Shown piece by piece: positions 29,939-39,675 of a stretch of DNA of 64,000 bases. The stretch is from Actinobacillus genomosp. 1. GTDB lineage: Bacteria > Pseudomonadota > Gammaproteobacteria > Enterobacterales > Pasteurellaceae. How positions within the stretch are numbered: position 1 is the first letter of the stretch; every line of letters starts with the position of its first letter. The stretch lies in contig NZ_CP103834.1 in the NCBI RefSeq assembly GCF_029774175.1, positions 630,501 through 694,500 on the forward strand, in the 5' to 3' direction. The notes below the pieces were generated by a model. That model did no database searches and was not told the DNA's origin. It saw only the letters and a program-made list of their open reading frames with translations. The position numbers were made by a program, and so were the translations under genes.

Positions 29939-31597
29939 ATGAGTACAATTTTTACTATCGCCCAAAATTGGTTGGCACAAGATCCGGATCAAGAAACTCG
30001 AGCTGAATTAGCGCAACTTATCGATGCGGCACAGGCAGGAGATGAAAAATCGTTAGCGGAACTAACCGCTCGTTTTGACGGACGTTTACAATTCGGTACG
30101 GCCGGATTACGTGGTCGTTTACAAGCAGGTTCTATGGGAATGAACCGCGTATTAGTGGCTCAGGCTGCCGGCGGTTTAGCGGATTACTTGAAAGGCTATG
30201 ATAAAGAACCTTCAATTGTTATTGGTTATGACGGTCGTAAAAATTCGGACGTATTTGCACGTGATACGGCGGAAATTATGGCGGGCGCAGGTATCAAAGC
30301 TTACTTATTACCTCGCAAATTACCAACACCGGTGCTTGCGTATGCAATTAAATATTTTGATACCACAGCGGGTGTGATGGTAACTGCAAGCCATAACCCA
30401 CCGGAAGATAACGGTTATAAAGTGTATTTAGGTAAAGCAAACAGCGGCGGTCAAATTGTTTCACCGGCTGATAAAGATATTGCTGCGTTAATTGATAAAG
30501 TGGCGGCGGGTAATATTGCGGATCTACCACGTAGCCAAAATTTCACCGTATTAGATGATGAAATTGTGAATGCATATATTGCGAAAACAGCCGCATTAGC
30601 GAAAGAACCGGCAGCAGAGATTAACTATGTTTATACCGCAATGCACGGTGTTGGTTATGAAGTGTTAAGCAAAACGTTAGAAAAAGCCGGCTTACCACAA
30701 CCGCATTTAGTTGCAGAACAAATTCAACCGGACGGTTCTTTCCCAACCGTGAATTTCCCAAATCCGGAAGAAAAAGGTGCACTAGACTTAGCAATTAAAT
30801 TAGCGAAAGAGAAAAATGCGGAATTTATCATTGCAAACGACCCGGACGCAGACCGTTTAGCGGTGGCAATGCCGGATGCGCAAGGCAACTGGAAAGGTTT
30901 ACACGGTAACGTTGTAGGCTGCTTATTAGGTTGGTATTTGGCTAAGCAGTATCACGCACAAGGTAAACAAGGCGTATTAGCTTGCTCATTAGTATCTTCA
31001 CCGGCATTGGCTGAAATTGCGAAAAAATACGGTTTACAATCGGAAGAAACCTTAACCGGCTTTAAATATATCGGTAAAGTAAACGGCTTATTATTCGGTT
31101 TTGAAGAAGCGTTAGGCTATTTGGTTGATCCGGACAAAGTACGTGATAAAGACGGTATTTCAGCGGCTATTGTATTCTTAGACTTTATTCGTAACTTAAA
31201 AGCACAAGGTAAAACGTTGCAAGACGCAATCAACGATTTCAATGATGAATTCGGTGCTTATGTAAGCGGTCAAATTTCAATTCGTGTTAGCGATTTATCT
31301 GAAATTGGTAAATTAATGACGGCATTACGTAACAACCCACCAAGCGCAATCGGTGGTTTCAACGTAGCGCAATTAATTGACCATACGAAAACGGATCGCC
31401 AAAGCGATATTCTTGTATTTGTATTAGAAAATGGCAGCCGTTTAATTACTCGTCCGTCAGGCACAGAACCGAAAATTAAGTTCTACTTAGATGCGAAAGG
31501 TAAAGATGCGGCAGATGCAGATAAAGTATTAAGCCAATTCGATGAAAGCGTACGTGAATTGCTACGCCAAGAGCAATACGGCAAACAAGATTGCTAA
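29939..31597 (+). CDS. Phosphoglucomutase/phosphomannomutase family enzyme
   Basis: Interconverts hexose 6- and 1-phosphates, feeding sugar nucleotides or glycogen and LPS synthesis. The 552-residue alpha-D-phosphohexomutase has the phosphoserine loop TASHNPPEDNGYK, the metal loop DPDADR, the sugar-binding GFKYIGK/GFEEALGY region and the phosphate-binding RPSGTEPKIKFY at the C-terminus. Length fits the PGM2-like subgroup (550-580 aa). Sequence alone does not settle glucose against mannose. The gene ends at a strong bidirectional terminator facing guaA. Confidence 0.9.
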   Translation: MSTIFTIAQNWLAQDPDQETRAELAQLIDAAQAGDEKSLAELTARFDGRLQFGTAGLRGRLQAGSMGMNRVLVAQAAGGLADYLKGYDKEPSIVIGYDGRKNSDVFARDTAEIMAGAGIKAYLLPRKLPTPVLAYAIKYFDTTAGVMVTASHNPPEDNGYKVYLGKANSGGQIVSPADKDIAALIDKVAAGNIADLPRSQNFTVLDDEIVNAYIAKTAALAKEPAAEINYVYTAMHGVGYEVLSKTLEKAGLPQPHLVAEQIQPDGSFPTVNFPNPEEKGALDLAIKLAKEKNAEFIIANDPDADRLAVAMPDAQGNWKGLHGNVVGCLLGWYLAKQYHAQGKQGVLACSLVSSPALAEIAKKYGLQSEETLTGFKYIGKVNGLLFGFEEALGYLVDPDKVRDKDGISAAIVFLDFIRNLKAQGKTLQDAINDFNDEFGAYVSGQISIRVSDLSEIGKLMTALRNNPPSAIGGFNVAQLIDHTKTDRQSDILVFVLENGSRLITRPSGTEPKIKFYLDAKGKDAADADKVLSQFDESVRELLRQEQYGKQDC

Positions 31598-31608
31598 TTA
31601 GTATGAAG

Positions 31609-31632
31609 AAAGCCCTGTAATCACAGGGCTTT
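31609..31632. terminator. Bidirectional terminator between the mutase gene and guaA
   Basis: A perfect 10-bp stem (AAAGCCCTGT and complement) with a 4-base loop lies between convergent genes. Confidence 0.85.
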
Positions 31633-31676
31633 AAACTATCTTTAAAATGAGTTGAAATCAATTGAAAAGCGAATTC

Positions 31677-33248
31677 TTATTCCCACTCAATCGTTGCAGG
31701 TGGTTTGCCTGAAACGTCATACACTACGCGGGAAATACCGTTTACTTCATTGATAATACGGTTTGAGATTTTACCGAGTAAATCGTATGGTAAATGCGCC
31801 CAATGTGCGGTCATAAAGTCGATAGTTTCCACGGCACGGAGTGAAACAACCCAGTCGTATTTACGACCGTCACCCATTACACCCACCGATTTCACTGGAA
31901 GGAATACGGTGAACGCTTGGCTTACTTTGTAATACCAATCCGCTTTGTATAGCTCTTCGATAAAGATTGCATCTGCTTTACGGAGTAAATCACAGTATTC
32001 TTTCTTGATTTCACCTAACACACGCACGCCTAAGCCAGGACCTGGGAATGGATGGCGATTAAGCATTTCTGCCGGTAAACCAAGTGCTAAACCGATTTTA
32101 CGTACTTCATCTTTAAATAATTCACGTAACGGCTCAACTAAACCGAGTTTCATATAATCCGGTAAGCCGCCTACGTTGTGGTGAGATTTAATCACGTGCG
32201 CTTTACCGGTTTTGCTTGCAGCAGATTCGATAACGTCAGGGTAGATTGTGCCTTGTGCTAACCATTTTACTGATGTCAGTTTTTTCGATTCATCATCGAA
32301 TACATCGACAAACACTTTACCAATGGTTTTACGTTTTGCTTCCGGTTCATCAATGCCTTTTAAAGCATTTAAGAAACGGTCTTCGGCATTTACACGAATG
32401 ATGTTTAAACCGAATTTATCGCCAAACATTTCCATCACTTGATCGCCTTCGTTTAAACGAAGTAAACCATTATCTACGAATACGCAGTGTAAGTTTTTGC
32501 CGATTGCGCGATGTAGAAGAAGTGCGGTTACTGATGAATCCACACCACCAGATAAGCCTAAAATCACTTCGTCATCGCCCACTTGCTCTTTAATACGAGC
32601 GACAGCATCTTCGATAATATTTTCTGCTGTCCATTTACATTCACAGCCACAAATACCTACTACGAAGTTAGTTAATAGTTCTAAACCGCTTTTCGTGTGC
32701 GTTACTTCCGGATGGAATTGTACACCGTAGAAACGGCGGCTTTCGTCCGACATTGCTGCAATCGGACAAGTTGGGGTTACACCGGTGATTTGGAAGCCTT
32801 GTGGTAAACGAGTTACTTTATCGCCGTGGCTCATCCAAACATCTAATTTTGGCTCAGAAGCGGTTAAATTATCGTTTAATTTTGCAAATAACGCATCGGT
32901 TGCTTGTAAATCAACGGAAGCGTAGCCGAATTCACGATGATCAGAGGTTTCGGTTAAACCGCCTAATTGCATCGCCATAGTTTGCATACCGTAACAAATA
33001 CCTAATACCGGTACGCCTGCGTTGAACACATATTCCGGCGCACGAGGGCTGTTTTCTTCGGTGGTACTTTCAGGCCCCCCCGAAAGAATAATCCCAGTCG
33101 GATTAAATTCACGGATTTGTTCTTCGGTTACGTCCCACGCCCAAAGCTCGCAGTAAACCCCAATCTCACGCACACGACGTGCGATTAATTGCGTGTATTG
33201 TGAACCGAAGTCCAAAATTAAAATTTTATGATTGTGAATGTTGTTCAT
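31677..33248 (-). CDS. guaA: GuaA, GMP synthase (glutamine-hydrolysing)
   Basis: Converts XMP to GMP using glutamine and ATP, the last step of guanine nucleotide synthesis. The N-terminal class I amidotransferase domain has the nucleophile in GICYGMQ (Cys85) and FHPEVTHT. The ATP-pyrophosphatase domain has the P-loop LSGGVDSS (about 233-240), then a dimerisation domain ending IEWE. Length 523 aa (E. coli 525). An AGAGAAC site precedes the ATG. It would normally follow guaB; here a foreign gene lies between them, ending 17 bases before this ATG. Confidence 0.97.
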   Translation of the reverse strand: MNNIHNHKILILDFGSQYTQLIARRVREIGVYCELWAWDVTEEQIREFNPTGIILSGGPESTTEENSPRAPEYVFNAGVPVLGICYGMQTMAMQLGGLTETSDHREFGYASVDLQATDALFAKLNDNLTASEPKLDVWMSHGDKVTRLPQGFQITGVTPTCPIAAMSDESRRFYGVQFHPEVTHTKSGLELLTNFVVGICGCECKWTAENIIEDAVARIKEQVGDDEVILGLSGGVDSSVTALLLHRAIGKNLHCVFVDNGLLRLNEGDQVMEMFGDKFGLNIIRVNAEDRFLNALKGIDEPEAKRKTIGKVFVDVFDDESKKLTSVKWLAQGTIYPDVIESAASKTGKAHVIKSHHNVGGLPDYMKLGLVEPLRELFKDEVRKIGLALGLPAEMLNRHPFPGPGLGVRVLGEIKKEYCDLLRKADAIFIEELYKADWYYKVSQAFTVFLPVKSVGVMGDGRKYDWVVSLRAVETIDFMTAHWAHLPYDLLGKISNRIINEVNGISRVVYDVSGKPPATIEWE

Positions 33249-33265
33249 TTAAGTTCTCTTTTAAT

Positions 33266-34969
33266 TTAACAGTAGAAACTTTTAAGTTTAAGATAAATAT
33301 CTTTATGTCCAAAGAAAAATCTATCTGAGATTAGGGTGTCTTTATCTGATTCGCTTAATGTAGGAAATGAATAATCCAATTTTTCTATAGCCCAAGAGTT
33401 CATTGAATTAAGTAAAGTTAACTCCTTTTTATAGTTATTAACTATATAGTTTTTCCATTTTTCATCATGAAGTAATAAACATACTGTATAATGAGCTAGA
33501 TAATCAAATGTTACGGTATGGCTTGGCTCCCAAAATTCTCCTAGATTTAATTCTTTTTCTAGGTCCTTATAATTCGGAATAGACTCTAATAAAGATATTT
33601 CTAACTTCCATAAATCTATCAATCCTTGTTGAGCAGTATTAAACTTAAAATCTCGCTCATTTTTCCCTTGCAGATGCTCCACATATTTTATAGTTGATAA
33701 TAATGAAACTATTTGATAATTTGAAACAAGATGACTTTCAATGGATGAAGTTATTTGTCGCCAGGATATTTCAGTTTCATAAAATCTTTGTAACAAATAA
33801 CTATGTTTAGCAGCAATTTGGTTCATTGGCAAACAAACAGCTAGTATTTTAGAAACTCTTAGAAAAGCAGAGCTTAATAATAATATGGTTTTTCTAATAT
33901 TTTCATCGCTAAAATAAGTCAAATTGTGATGAATCATTCTTTTAATTAAATATTCTATAGATACTTTACCAGATAAATTATCTTCATTTTCTCTTAGCCA
34001 AGATGGACAATAATATATCTCGTTAGTCCTTTTAGATAAATCTAAAACAAAAACTAGACTATTCGCACAAAAATCATTATTAATAACGAAAGGCTTATCA
34101 GAGAATAACTTATACATTATTTTAAAATTTTCTCCCTCTAAATAACCATTCACCAATCTAATGTTAATTTGCGACAAATGGTATCTAGATTGCCCCCAGT
34201 AAAATTGGCTATCAATTATTTCATCTGATGAAGAATTATCTAGCCATTTAATAAATTCTTCATTTTCTTTTTTAGATAGTTTTAAATTTCTTAGATTCTG
34301 CCAGATATGTTCTTTTTTTGCCCTAAATCGATTATTTATAATACTTAAAAATTCTTCAGTTCGATTGTAGTTGAATTCTATTTCAAAACTTTTATCAATA
34401 GAACGAAGAATCTTTCTTTTATAAAAATACCAAATATGTTCTGGACATAAAATTTTCCTTAAAGAATCTATATTTTGGACTAATTCTTTTATTCTAAATG
34501 ATAAAATTGGAACCTCAACATTTTCTTCTCTATCAAATACTGAAAAGATATTTCCATCACATAAAACAATTATTGAAGCATTAATTTCAGGATGAATAGC
34601 ATAAATTAGTGCCTGTTGAAAATGTTCAAAAGAAAAATTGTCCTGATTTAGGGGCTTTTTAGCTTCAACAATCCAAAAAGATTCCTTCCATAAAGTTGCA
34701 CTATAATCAATAAACTTATTCTTAAATTTTTCATCATTAAAAAAACGTAAATGTTTTTCTCTATCTAATGATGAATATTGTCCTTTTTTATATCCTAGAA
34801 TTCTTAATATAGGATTTATGATTTCTTCTCGAACATCAGCTTCTGAGAACCCTGAAATATCTAGGTTTTGAATTTCAGTTATAGTTTCTAGTTCAATTTG
34901 TGTCAGAGGAGATAAATTTTTATTTGTTAATAAAGCTGTTTTAATATCAAATTCACTATCAATTAACAT
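33266..34969 (-). CDS. Orphan protein with an HsdR-N-like nuclease domain, inserted between guaB and guaA
   Basis: 567 residues from the ATG at 34969 (a TTG at 34981 is less likely). The N-terminal ~110 residues look like the type I restriction HsdR N-terminal PD-(D/E)XK fold: SEADVREEIINPILRILGY, then Asp88 (KFIDYSATL) and Glu102-Ala-Lys104 (WIVEAKKP). The rest is helical and not recognised; no helicase motifs are seen, so it is not a normal HsdR, and no HsdM or HsdS is nearby. It is much more AT-rich than guaA and guaB, suggesting transfer. A stand-alone defence gene is a reasonable guess, not shown. Confidence 0.65.
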   Translation of the reverse strand: MLIDSEFDIKTALLTNKNLSPLTQIELETITEIQNLDISGFSEADVREEIINPILRILGYKKGQYSSLDREKHLRFFNDEKFKNKFIDYSATLWKESFWIVEAKKPLNQDNFSFEHFQQALIYAIHPEINASIIVLCDGNIFSVFDREENVEVPILSFRIKELVQNIDSLRKILCPEHIWYFYKRKILRSIDKSFEIEFNYNRTEEFLSIINNRFRAKKEHIWQNLRNLKLSKKENEEFIKWLDNSSSDEIIDSQFYWGQSRYHLSQINIRLVNGYLEGENFKIMYKLFSDKPFVINNDFCANSLVFVLDLSKRTNEIYYCPSWLRENEDNLSGKVSIEYLIKRMIHHNLTYFSDENIRKTILLLSSAFLRVSKILAVCLPMNQIAAKHSYLLQRFYETEISWRQITSSIESHLVSNYQIVSLLSTIKYVEHLQGKNERDFKFNTAQQGLIDLWKLEISLLESIPNYKDLEKELNLGEFWEPSHTVTFDYLAHYTVCLLLHDEKWKNYIVNNYKKELTLLNSMNSWAIEKLDYSFPTLSESDKDTLISDRFFFGHKDIYLKLKSFYC

Positions 34970-35020
34970 ACATAGCAACAATTTTGCGTTCTATAATTTA
35001 CTTAATTTTTTACCACAAAA

Positions 35021-35040
35021 GGTGGGCTAGCAAGCCCACC
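35021..35040. repeat. Single REP-like palindrome between guaB and the orphan gene
   Basis: GGTGGGCT-AGCA-AGCCCACC is an 8-bp perfect hairpin related to the left arm of the mukF-mukE element. It lies 33 bases after the guaB stop, at the junction with the inserted gene, and may also act as a 3' hairpin for guaB. Confidence 0.6.
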
Positions 35041-35073
35041 CCATAAGATAGTTTATACAATATAACCTAAGAA

Positions 35074-36537
35074 TTAACCCATACGATAGTTAGGGGCTTC
35101 TTTAGTAATCGTTACGTCGTGAACGTGTGATTCTTTGATACCTGCGCCGCTAATACGTACGAATTGTGCTTTAGTACGAAGATCTTCGATAGTTGCCGAG
35201 CCGGTTAAGCCCATGCAAGAACGTAAACCGCCCATTTGTTGGTGGATGATTTCTTTTAAGAAACCTTTGTAAGGAATACGTCCTTCGATACCTTCCGGTA
35301 CTAATTTGTCAGCAGCGTTGTCCGATTGGAAATAACGGTCTGAAGAACCTTTACTCATCGCACCTAATGAACCCATCCCACGGTAAGATTTAAACGCACG
35401 ACCTTGGTAAAGTTCGATTTCGCCCGGTGCTTCTTCCGTACCGGCAAACATAGAGCCTACCATTACACAGCTTGCGCCCGCTGCGATTGCTTTTGAAATA
35501 TCGCCGGAGTAACGGATACCGCCGTCGGCGATTACCGGAATACCACGACCTTCTAATGCCACCGCCGCTTCTGCGATTGCAGTGATTTGCGGTACACCCA
35601 CACCGGTTACAATACGTGTAGTACAGATTGAACCCGGGCCGATACCCACTTTCACCGCACTTGCGCCGGCATCCGCTAATGCGATTGCACCTTCAGCGGT
35701 TGCAATGTTACCGGCTACGATTGGTAAGTTAGGATATTTTGCACGAGTTTCACGTACACGTTGTAACACGCCTTCAGAGTGACCGTGTGAAGAGTCGATT
35801 AATAATACATCCACCCCTGCTTTTACTAACGCATCGATACGCTCTTCATTACCCGGACCGGCACCGACAGCCGCACCGACACGTAAGCGACCGTATTCAT
35901 CTTTACACGCATTCGGTTTTTGTTCCGCTTTTTGGAAGTCTTTAACGGTAATCATACCTTTTAATTTGAAGTTATCATCTACCATTAATACTTTTTCAAC
36001 ACGATGCTGATGCATTAACTCAAGAATTTCTTCACGGCTAGCACCTTCTTTTACGGTAACTAAACGTTCTTTAGGCGTCATTACTTTAGCAACCGTTTTA
36101 GTAAGATCTCTGACGAAACGTGTATCACGTCCGGTAATAATACCGATTAGATTATTTTCACCGTCCACAACAGGATAACCGGCAAAGCCGTTTTTCTTCA
36201 CCAGTTTAGCTAATTCTTCAAGCGTTAAATCCGGAGAAACCGTTACCGGTTCGGAAACGATACCGCTTTCAAATTTTTTCACTTTACGTACGCGATCCGC
36301 TTGGCGTTCGATCGACATATTTTTATGGATAAAACCGATACCGCCCTCTTGTGCTAAAGAAATGGCTAATTTCGTTTCGGTAACGGTATCCATCGCCGCC
36401 GAAAGCATCGGGATATTAAGACGAATATCTTTAGTAAGTTGAGTTGAAAGATCTGCGGTATTCGGAAGCACGGTAGAGTGTGCAGGGACTAGAAGAACAT
36501 CATCAAATGTGAGGGCTTCTTGTTTGATACGTAGCAT
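35074..36537 (-). CDS. guaB: GuaB, inosine-5'-monophosphate dehydrogenase
   Basis: Oxidises IMP to XMP, the committed step to GMP. The ATG at 36537 ([13 protein letters not shown], 487 aa) follows an AAGGAAC site; the longer frame to 36561 runs through that site. Two CBS domains (about 95-205) interrupt the barrel. The catalytic Cys is in [10 protein letters not shown], with the flap sequence [12 protein letters not shown] later. Same strand as guaA, so the ancestral guaBA operon is still recognisable around the insert. A PurR-like box and a good promoter lie upstream. Confidence 0.97.
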   Translation of the reverse strand: MLRIKQEALTFDDVLLVPAHSTVLPNTADLSTQLTKDIRLNIPMLSAAMDTVTETKLAISLAQEGGIGFIHKNMSIERQADRVRKVKKFESGIVSEPVTVSPDLTLEELAKLVKKNGFAGYPVVDGENNLIGIITGRDTRFVRDLTKTVAKVMTPKERLVTVKEGASREEILELMHQHRVEKVLMVDDNFKLKGMITVKDFQKAEQKPNACKDEYGRLRVGAAVGAGPGNEERIDALVKAGVDVLLIDSSHGHSEGVLQRVRETRAKYPNLPIVAGNIATAEGAIALADAGASAVKVGIGPGSICTTRIVTGVGVPQITAIAEAAVALEGRGIPVIADGGIRYSGDISKAIAAGASCVMVGSMFAGTEEAPGEIELYQGRAFKSYRGMGSLGAMSKGSSDRYFQSDNAADKLVPEGIEGRIPYKGFLKEIIHQQMGGLRSCMGLTGSATIEDLRTKAQFVRISGAGIKESHVHDVTITKEAPNYRMG

Positions 36538-36594
36538 TGCAATAGTTCCTTTGAGATTCAAATAAAAAATAGGTATGGGAAAAATTGCGAGCGG

Positions 36595-36623
36595 ATTATA
36601 CAGAGGTTTCCTTTTTTTGTAAA
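36595..36623 (-). promoter_or_regulatory. guaB: guaB promoter
   Basis: Minus-strand TTTACA and TATAAT with a 17-base spacer, ending about 58 bases before the guaB ATG. A strong sigma-70 match. Confidence 0.75.
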
Positions 36624-36632
36624 TTTGAATTT

Positions 36633-36648
36633 TGGCAAACGATTGCTT
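36633..36648 (-). promoter_or_regulatory. PurR-like box upstream of guaB
   Basis: AAGCAATCGTTTGCCA (minus strand) agrees with the PurR consensus ANGCAANCGNTTNCNT at 11 of 12 fixed positions. It lies just upstream of the -35. Purine repression of guaBA by PurR is known in E. coli; here it is inferred. Confidence 0.65.
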
Positions 36649-36789
36649 TTTGCTGAAATTTTGATGAATATTTTTATTTATTACAAAAATTTAACTTTCC
36701 GATAGCTTTTCTCTCTTGAATTGAGCTAAATTGTCCTTATTATGATAAACTACATTTTTTAGCTACATTAGAGAAGAGATTATTAGAGA

Positions 36790-37416
36790 ATGGGCAGAAA
36801 ACGAAGTGCCAGTTCCTCTCGCTGGTTGGCGGAGCATTTTAAAGACCAGTTCGTACAGAAAGCACACAAACAAAAGTTGCGTTCTCGCGCTTATTTTAAA
36901 TTGGATGAAATTCAACAAACCGATCGCTTGTTCAAGCCGGGTATGACAGTGGTGGATTTAGGTGCGGCACCGGGCGGTTGGTCACAATATGCGGTCACGC
37001 AAATCGGTAGTAAAGGCCGAATCATCGCTTGTGATATTTTAGATATGAACCCGATTGTCGGTGTTGATTTTTTACAAGGGGACTTCCGAGAGGAATCGGT
37101 GCTGAATGCGTTATTAGAGCGAGTCGGTGACGATATGGTCGATGTGGTGATGTCGGATATGGCTCCGAATTTCAGCGGTATGCCGTCGGTAGATATTCCG
37201 CGAGCAATGTATTTAGTGGAGCTGGCTTTAGATATGTGCCGTCAGGTACTTGCACCTAAAGGTAGTTTTGTCGTCAAAGTGTTCCAAGGCGAAGGTTTTG
37301 ATGAGTATTTAAGAGATATTCGTGCAATGTTTAGTACGGTAAAAGTACGTAAGCCTGAAGCTTCTCGTGATCGTTCAAGAGAAGTTTATATTGTCGCAAC
37401 GGGATATAAAGGTTGA
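36790..37416 (+). CDS. rlmE: RlmE (FtsJ/RrmJ), 23S rRNA U2552 2'-O-methyltransferase
   Basis: A heat-shock methyltransferase that finishes the large ribosomal subunit. The 208 residues keep the SAM motif [15 protein letters not shown] and the catalytic K-D-K-E set, including the Lys in [10 protein letters not shown], the Asp in VVMSDMAPN and the Lys in [11 protein letters not shown]. The rlmE-ftsH order is conserved across gammaproteobacteria and co-regulated by heat shock in E. coli. Here a paired uptake-sequence hairpin sits between the two. Confidence 0.96.
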   Translation: MGRKRSASSSRWLAEHFKDQFVQKAHKQKLRSRAYFKLDEIQQTDRLFKPGMTVVDLGAAPGGWSQYAVTQIGSKGRIIACDILDMNPIVGVDFLQGDFREESVLNALLERVGDDMVDVVMSDMAPNFSGMPSVDIPRAMYLVELALDMCRQVLAPKGSFVVKVFQGEGFDEYLRDIRAMFSTVKVRKPEASRDRSREVYIVATGYKG

Positions 37417-37417
37417 T

Positions 37418-37460
37418 AAGCGGTTAAAAATTGCGAATTTTTGGCAAAATTCAACCGCTT
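37418..37460 (+). terminator. Paired uptake-sequence hairpin between rlmE and ftsH
   Basis: AAGCGGTT and AACCGCTT arms, extended by A/T-rich pairing, begin just after the rlmE stop. The right arm is part of an inverted uptake core (37454-37462). It may attenuate transcription into ftsH. Confidence 0.5.
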
Positions 37461-37509
37461 GTGTGAAATTAAGATAACGAATTTTTTATTCTAAAAGAGG
37501 AACTTAACC

Positions 37510-39438
37510 TTGAACGATATGGTTAAAAATATTGTCCTTTGGGTAGTGGTAGCTATTGTGCTGATGACTGCTTTTGAAGGCTTTAATTCAAATTTTGGTA
37601 ACAACAATACGGTTGCTTATTCAACTTTCTTGAACGATATTAAATCGAATAACCTTAAAGAAGTAGATTTCAAACGTAACGATGAAACCATTTCCGTTAC
37701 CAAAAACGATGGTACGCAATATCAAACCGTGATGCCGATGTACGATGAATATTTATTGGCGGATTTAGCGAAAACAAATGCGACGGTGACCGGTCAGCCG
37801 GAAGAACGTCGCGGTTTGCTTTCTCAAATCTTAATTTCATGGTTCCCGATGTTAATGCTCATCGGTTTTTGGTTGTTCTATATGCGCCAAATGCAAGGCG
37901 GTGGCGGTCGCGGCGCAATGAGCTTTGGTAAAAGCAAAGCAAAAATGCTGACGGCGGAGCAGGTTAAAACACGTTTTACCGATGTTGCGGGCTGTGATGA
38001 AGCCAAAGAAGAAGTCGGTGAAGTGGTGGACTTCTTAAAAGACCCGAGTAAATTCCAAAAATTGGGCGGACGTATTCCAAAAGGTATTTTGATGGTCGGT
38101 CCTCCGGGTACGGGTAAAACATTATTGGCGAAAGCGATTGCCGGTGAGGCGGGCGTGCCGTTCTTTACGATGGCGGGTTCCGACTTCGTAGAAATGTTTG
38201 TCGGTGTCGGTGCTTCTCGTGTGCGTGATCTTTTTGAACAAGCGAAGAAAAATGCACCTTGTATCATTTTTATCGATGAAATTGATGCGGTAGGCCGCAA
38301 ACGTGGCGGTGCCGGTTTTAGCGGCGGTCACGATGAGCGCGAACAAACGCTTAACCAAATGTTAGTTGAGATGGACGGTTTTGAAGGTTCGGAAGGCGTG
38401 ATTATTATCGCTGCGACTAACCGTGCCGATGTGCTTGATGATGCTTTAACGCGTCCGGGACGTTTTGACCGTCAAGTAACGGTAGATTTACCGAACGTGA
38501 AAGGTCGTGAGCAAATCTTAAAAGTGCATATGAAAAAAGTACCGCTTGCACCGGATGTTGATCCGATGGTAGTCGCTCGTGGTACGCCGGGTTATTCGGG
38601 GGCGCAGTTAGCGAACTTAGTGAATGAAGCGGCATTATTTGCCGCACGTAAGAATCAGCGTGTCGTGACAATGGACGACTTTGAACAAGCGCGCGATAAA
38701 ATCAATATGGGGCCGGAACGTCGTTCTAATACGATGACGGAAAAAGAATTGATGAATACCGCTTACCATGAAGCCGGTCACGTGATTGTCGGTTATTTAA
38801 TGCCGGAACACGATCCGCTGAATAAAGTAACGATTGTGCCTCGCGGTCAAGCACTTGGTTTTGCACAATTCTTACCGGAAGGTGACCGTGTAAGCGAAAC
38901 TTTTACCAAATTGGAAAGCCAGCTTTCAACCTTATTTGCAGGGCGAATTGCCGAAGGACTTATTTTTGGTGAAGATAAAATTACCACCGGCGCGTCTTCG
39001 GATATTCACCGTGCGACCCAAATTGCTCGTGCAATGGTAACTCAATGGGGCTTCTCTAAAGAGTTAGGACCGTTGTTCTATCAAAACGAAGACGGTATGG
39101 GAGCAATCAAAGGCGTATCGGAAGAGTCGCAAAAACTGATTGACCAAGAGATGCGTAAGATCATCGACCGTAACTATGAGCGTGCGAGAAAAACCTTAGA
39201 AGACAATTTGGACATTTTACATGCGATGAAAGACGCATTGTTAAAATATGAAACCTTAGATCGTAAACAAATTGATGATTTGATGAATCGCCGTCCGGTA
39301 GGGGAGCCTGCAGGTTGGAATGATAAAGGTGACGATAATTCGTCCAGCGATTCAGCCGCAGAACCAAAAAGTGATGCGGAACAGTCGAAAGACGTACCGC
39401 ATACCGATGCGGTAGCGGATAAACAGGCTGATGCTTAA
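37510..39438 (+). CDS. ftsH: FtsH (HflB), membrane-bound AAA+ zinc protease
   Basis: Degrades misfolded membrane proteins, sigma-32 and LpxC. The start is the TTG at 37510, because [11 protein letters not shown] aligns with the family N-terminus and AGAGGAAC lies upstream. Two membrane helices (about 5-21 and 103-124) flank a periplasmic domain. Walker A is GPPGTGKT (197-204), Walker [12 protein letters not shown], the arginine finger region RPGRFDRQ, and the zinc site HEAGH (420-424). Length 642 aa. The LpxC-linked regulator PbgA/LapC is also encoded in this window. Confidence 0.97.
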   Translation: MNDMVKNIVLWVVVAIVLMTAFEGFNSNFGNNNTVAYSTFLNDIKSNNLKEVDFKRNDETISVTKNDGTQYQTVMPMYDEYLLADLAKTNATVTGQPEERRGLLSQILISWFPMLMLIGFWLFYMRQMQGGGGRGAMSFGKSKAKMLTAEQVKTRFTDVAGCDEAKEEVGEVVDFLKDPSKFQKLGGRIPKGILMVGPPGTGKTLLAKAIAGEAGVPFFTMAGSDFVEMFVGVGASRVRDLFEQAKKNAPCIIFIDEIDAVGRKRGGAGFSGGHDEREQTLNQMLVEMDGFEGSEGVIIIAATNRADVLDDALTRPGRFDRQVTVDLPNVKGREQILKVHMKKVPLAPDVDPMVVARGTPGYSGAQLANLVNEAALFAARKNQRVVTMDDFEQARDKINMGPERRSNTMTEKELMNTAYHEAGHVIVGYLMPEHDPLNKVTIVPRGQALGFAQFLPEGDRVSETFTKLESQLSTLFAGRIAEGLIFGEDKITTGASSDIHRATQIARAMVTQWGFSKELGPLFYQNEDGMGAIKGVSEESQKLIDQEMRKIIDRNYERARKTLEDNLDILHAMKDALLKYETLDRKQIDDLMNRRPVGEPAGWNDKGDDNSSSDSAAEPKSDAEQSKDVPHTDAVADKQADA

Positions 39439-39459
39439 TTATTCATCATGACTGAATAG

Positions 39460-39491
39460 AAGCCGAGAAGCGAAAGTTTCTCGGCTTTTTT
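39460..39491 (+). terminator. Intrinsic terminator of ftsH
   Basis: An inverted repeat (AAGCCGAGAA and its near-complement TTCTCGGCTT) is followed by a run of T residues, about 22 bases after the ftsH stop. Confidence 0.85.
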
Positions 39492-39579
39492 GTTTACAAA
39501 TTGTTGATTTTCCAAGCGGTTGAATTTCTTTGGAAACTTACAAAGCAAAAAATTTAGCTAACATATTGATTTTAAATGG

Positions 39580-39597
39580 TGTAATTATAAGTTTACA
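39580..39597 (+). promoter_or_regulatory. TyrR box upstream of the first tyrP
   Basis: TGTAAT-N6-TTTACA matches the TyrR consensus TGTAAA-N6-TTTACA at 11 of 12 positions. A promoter (GTTACA at 39611, TAGAAT at 39634, spacer 17) lies just downstream. tyrP is a TyrR target in E. coli. Confidence 0.65.
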
Positions 39598-39675
39598 GTG
39601 AAATTTTTTCGTTACATTTTATTTTTGTTCTTGTAGAATAGCCGGACTAATGACAATCTTAGAGGTTATAAGAAT

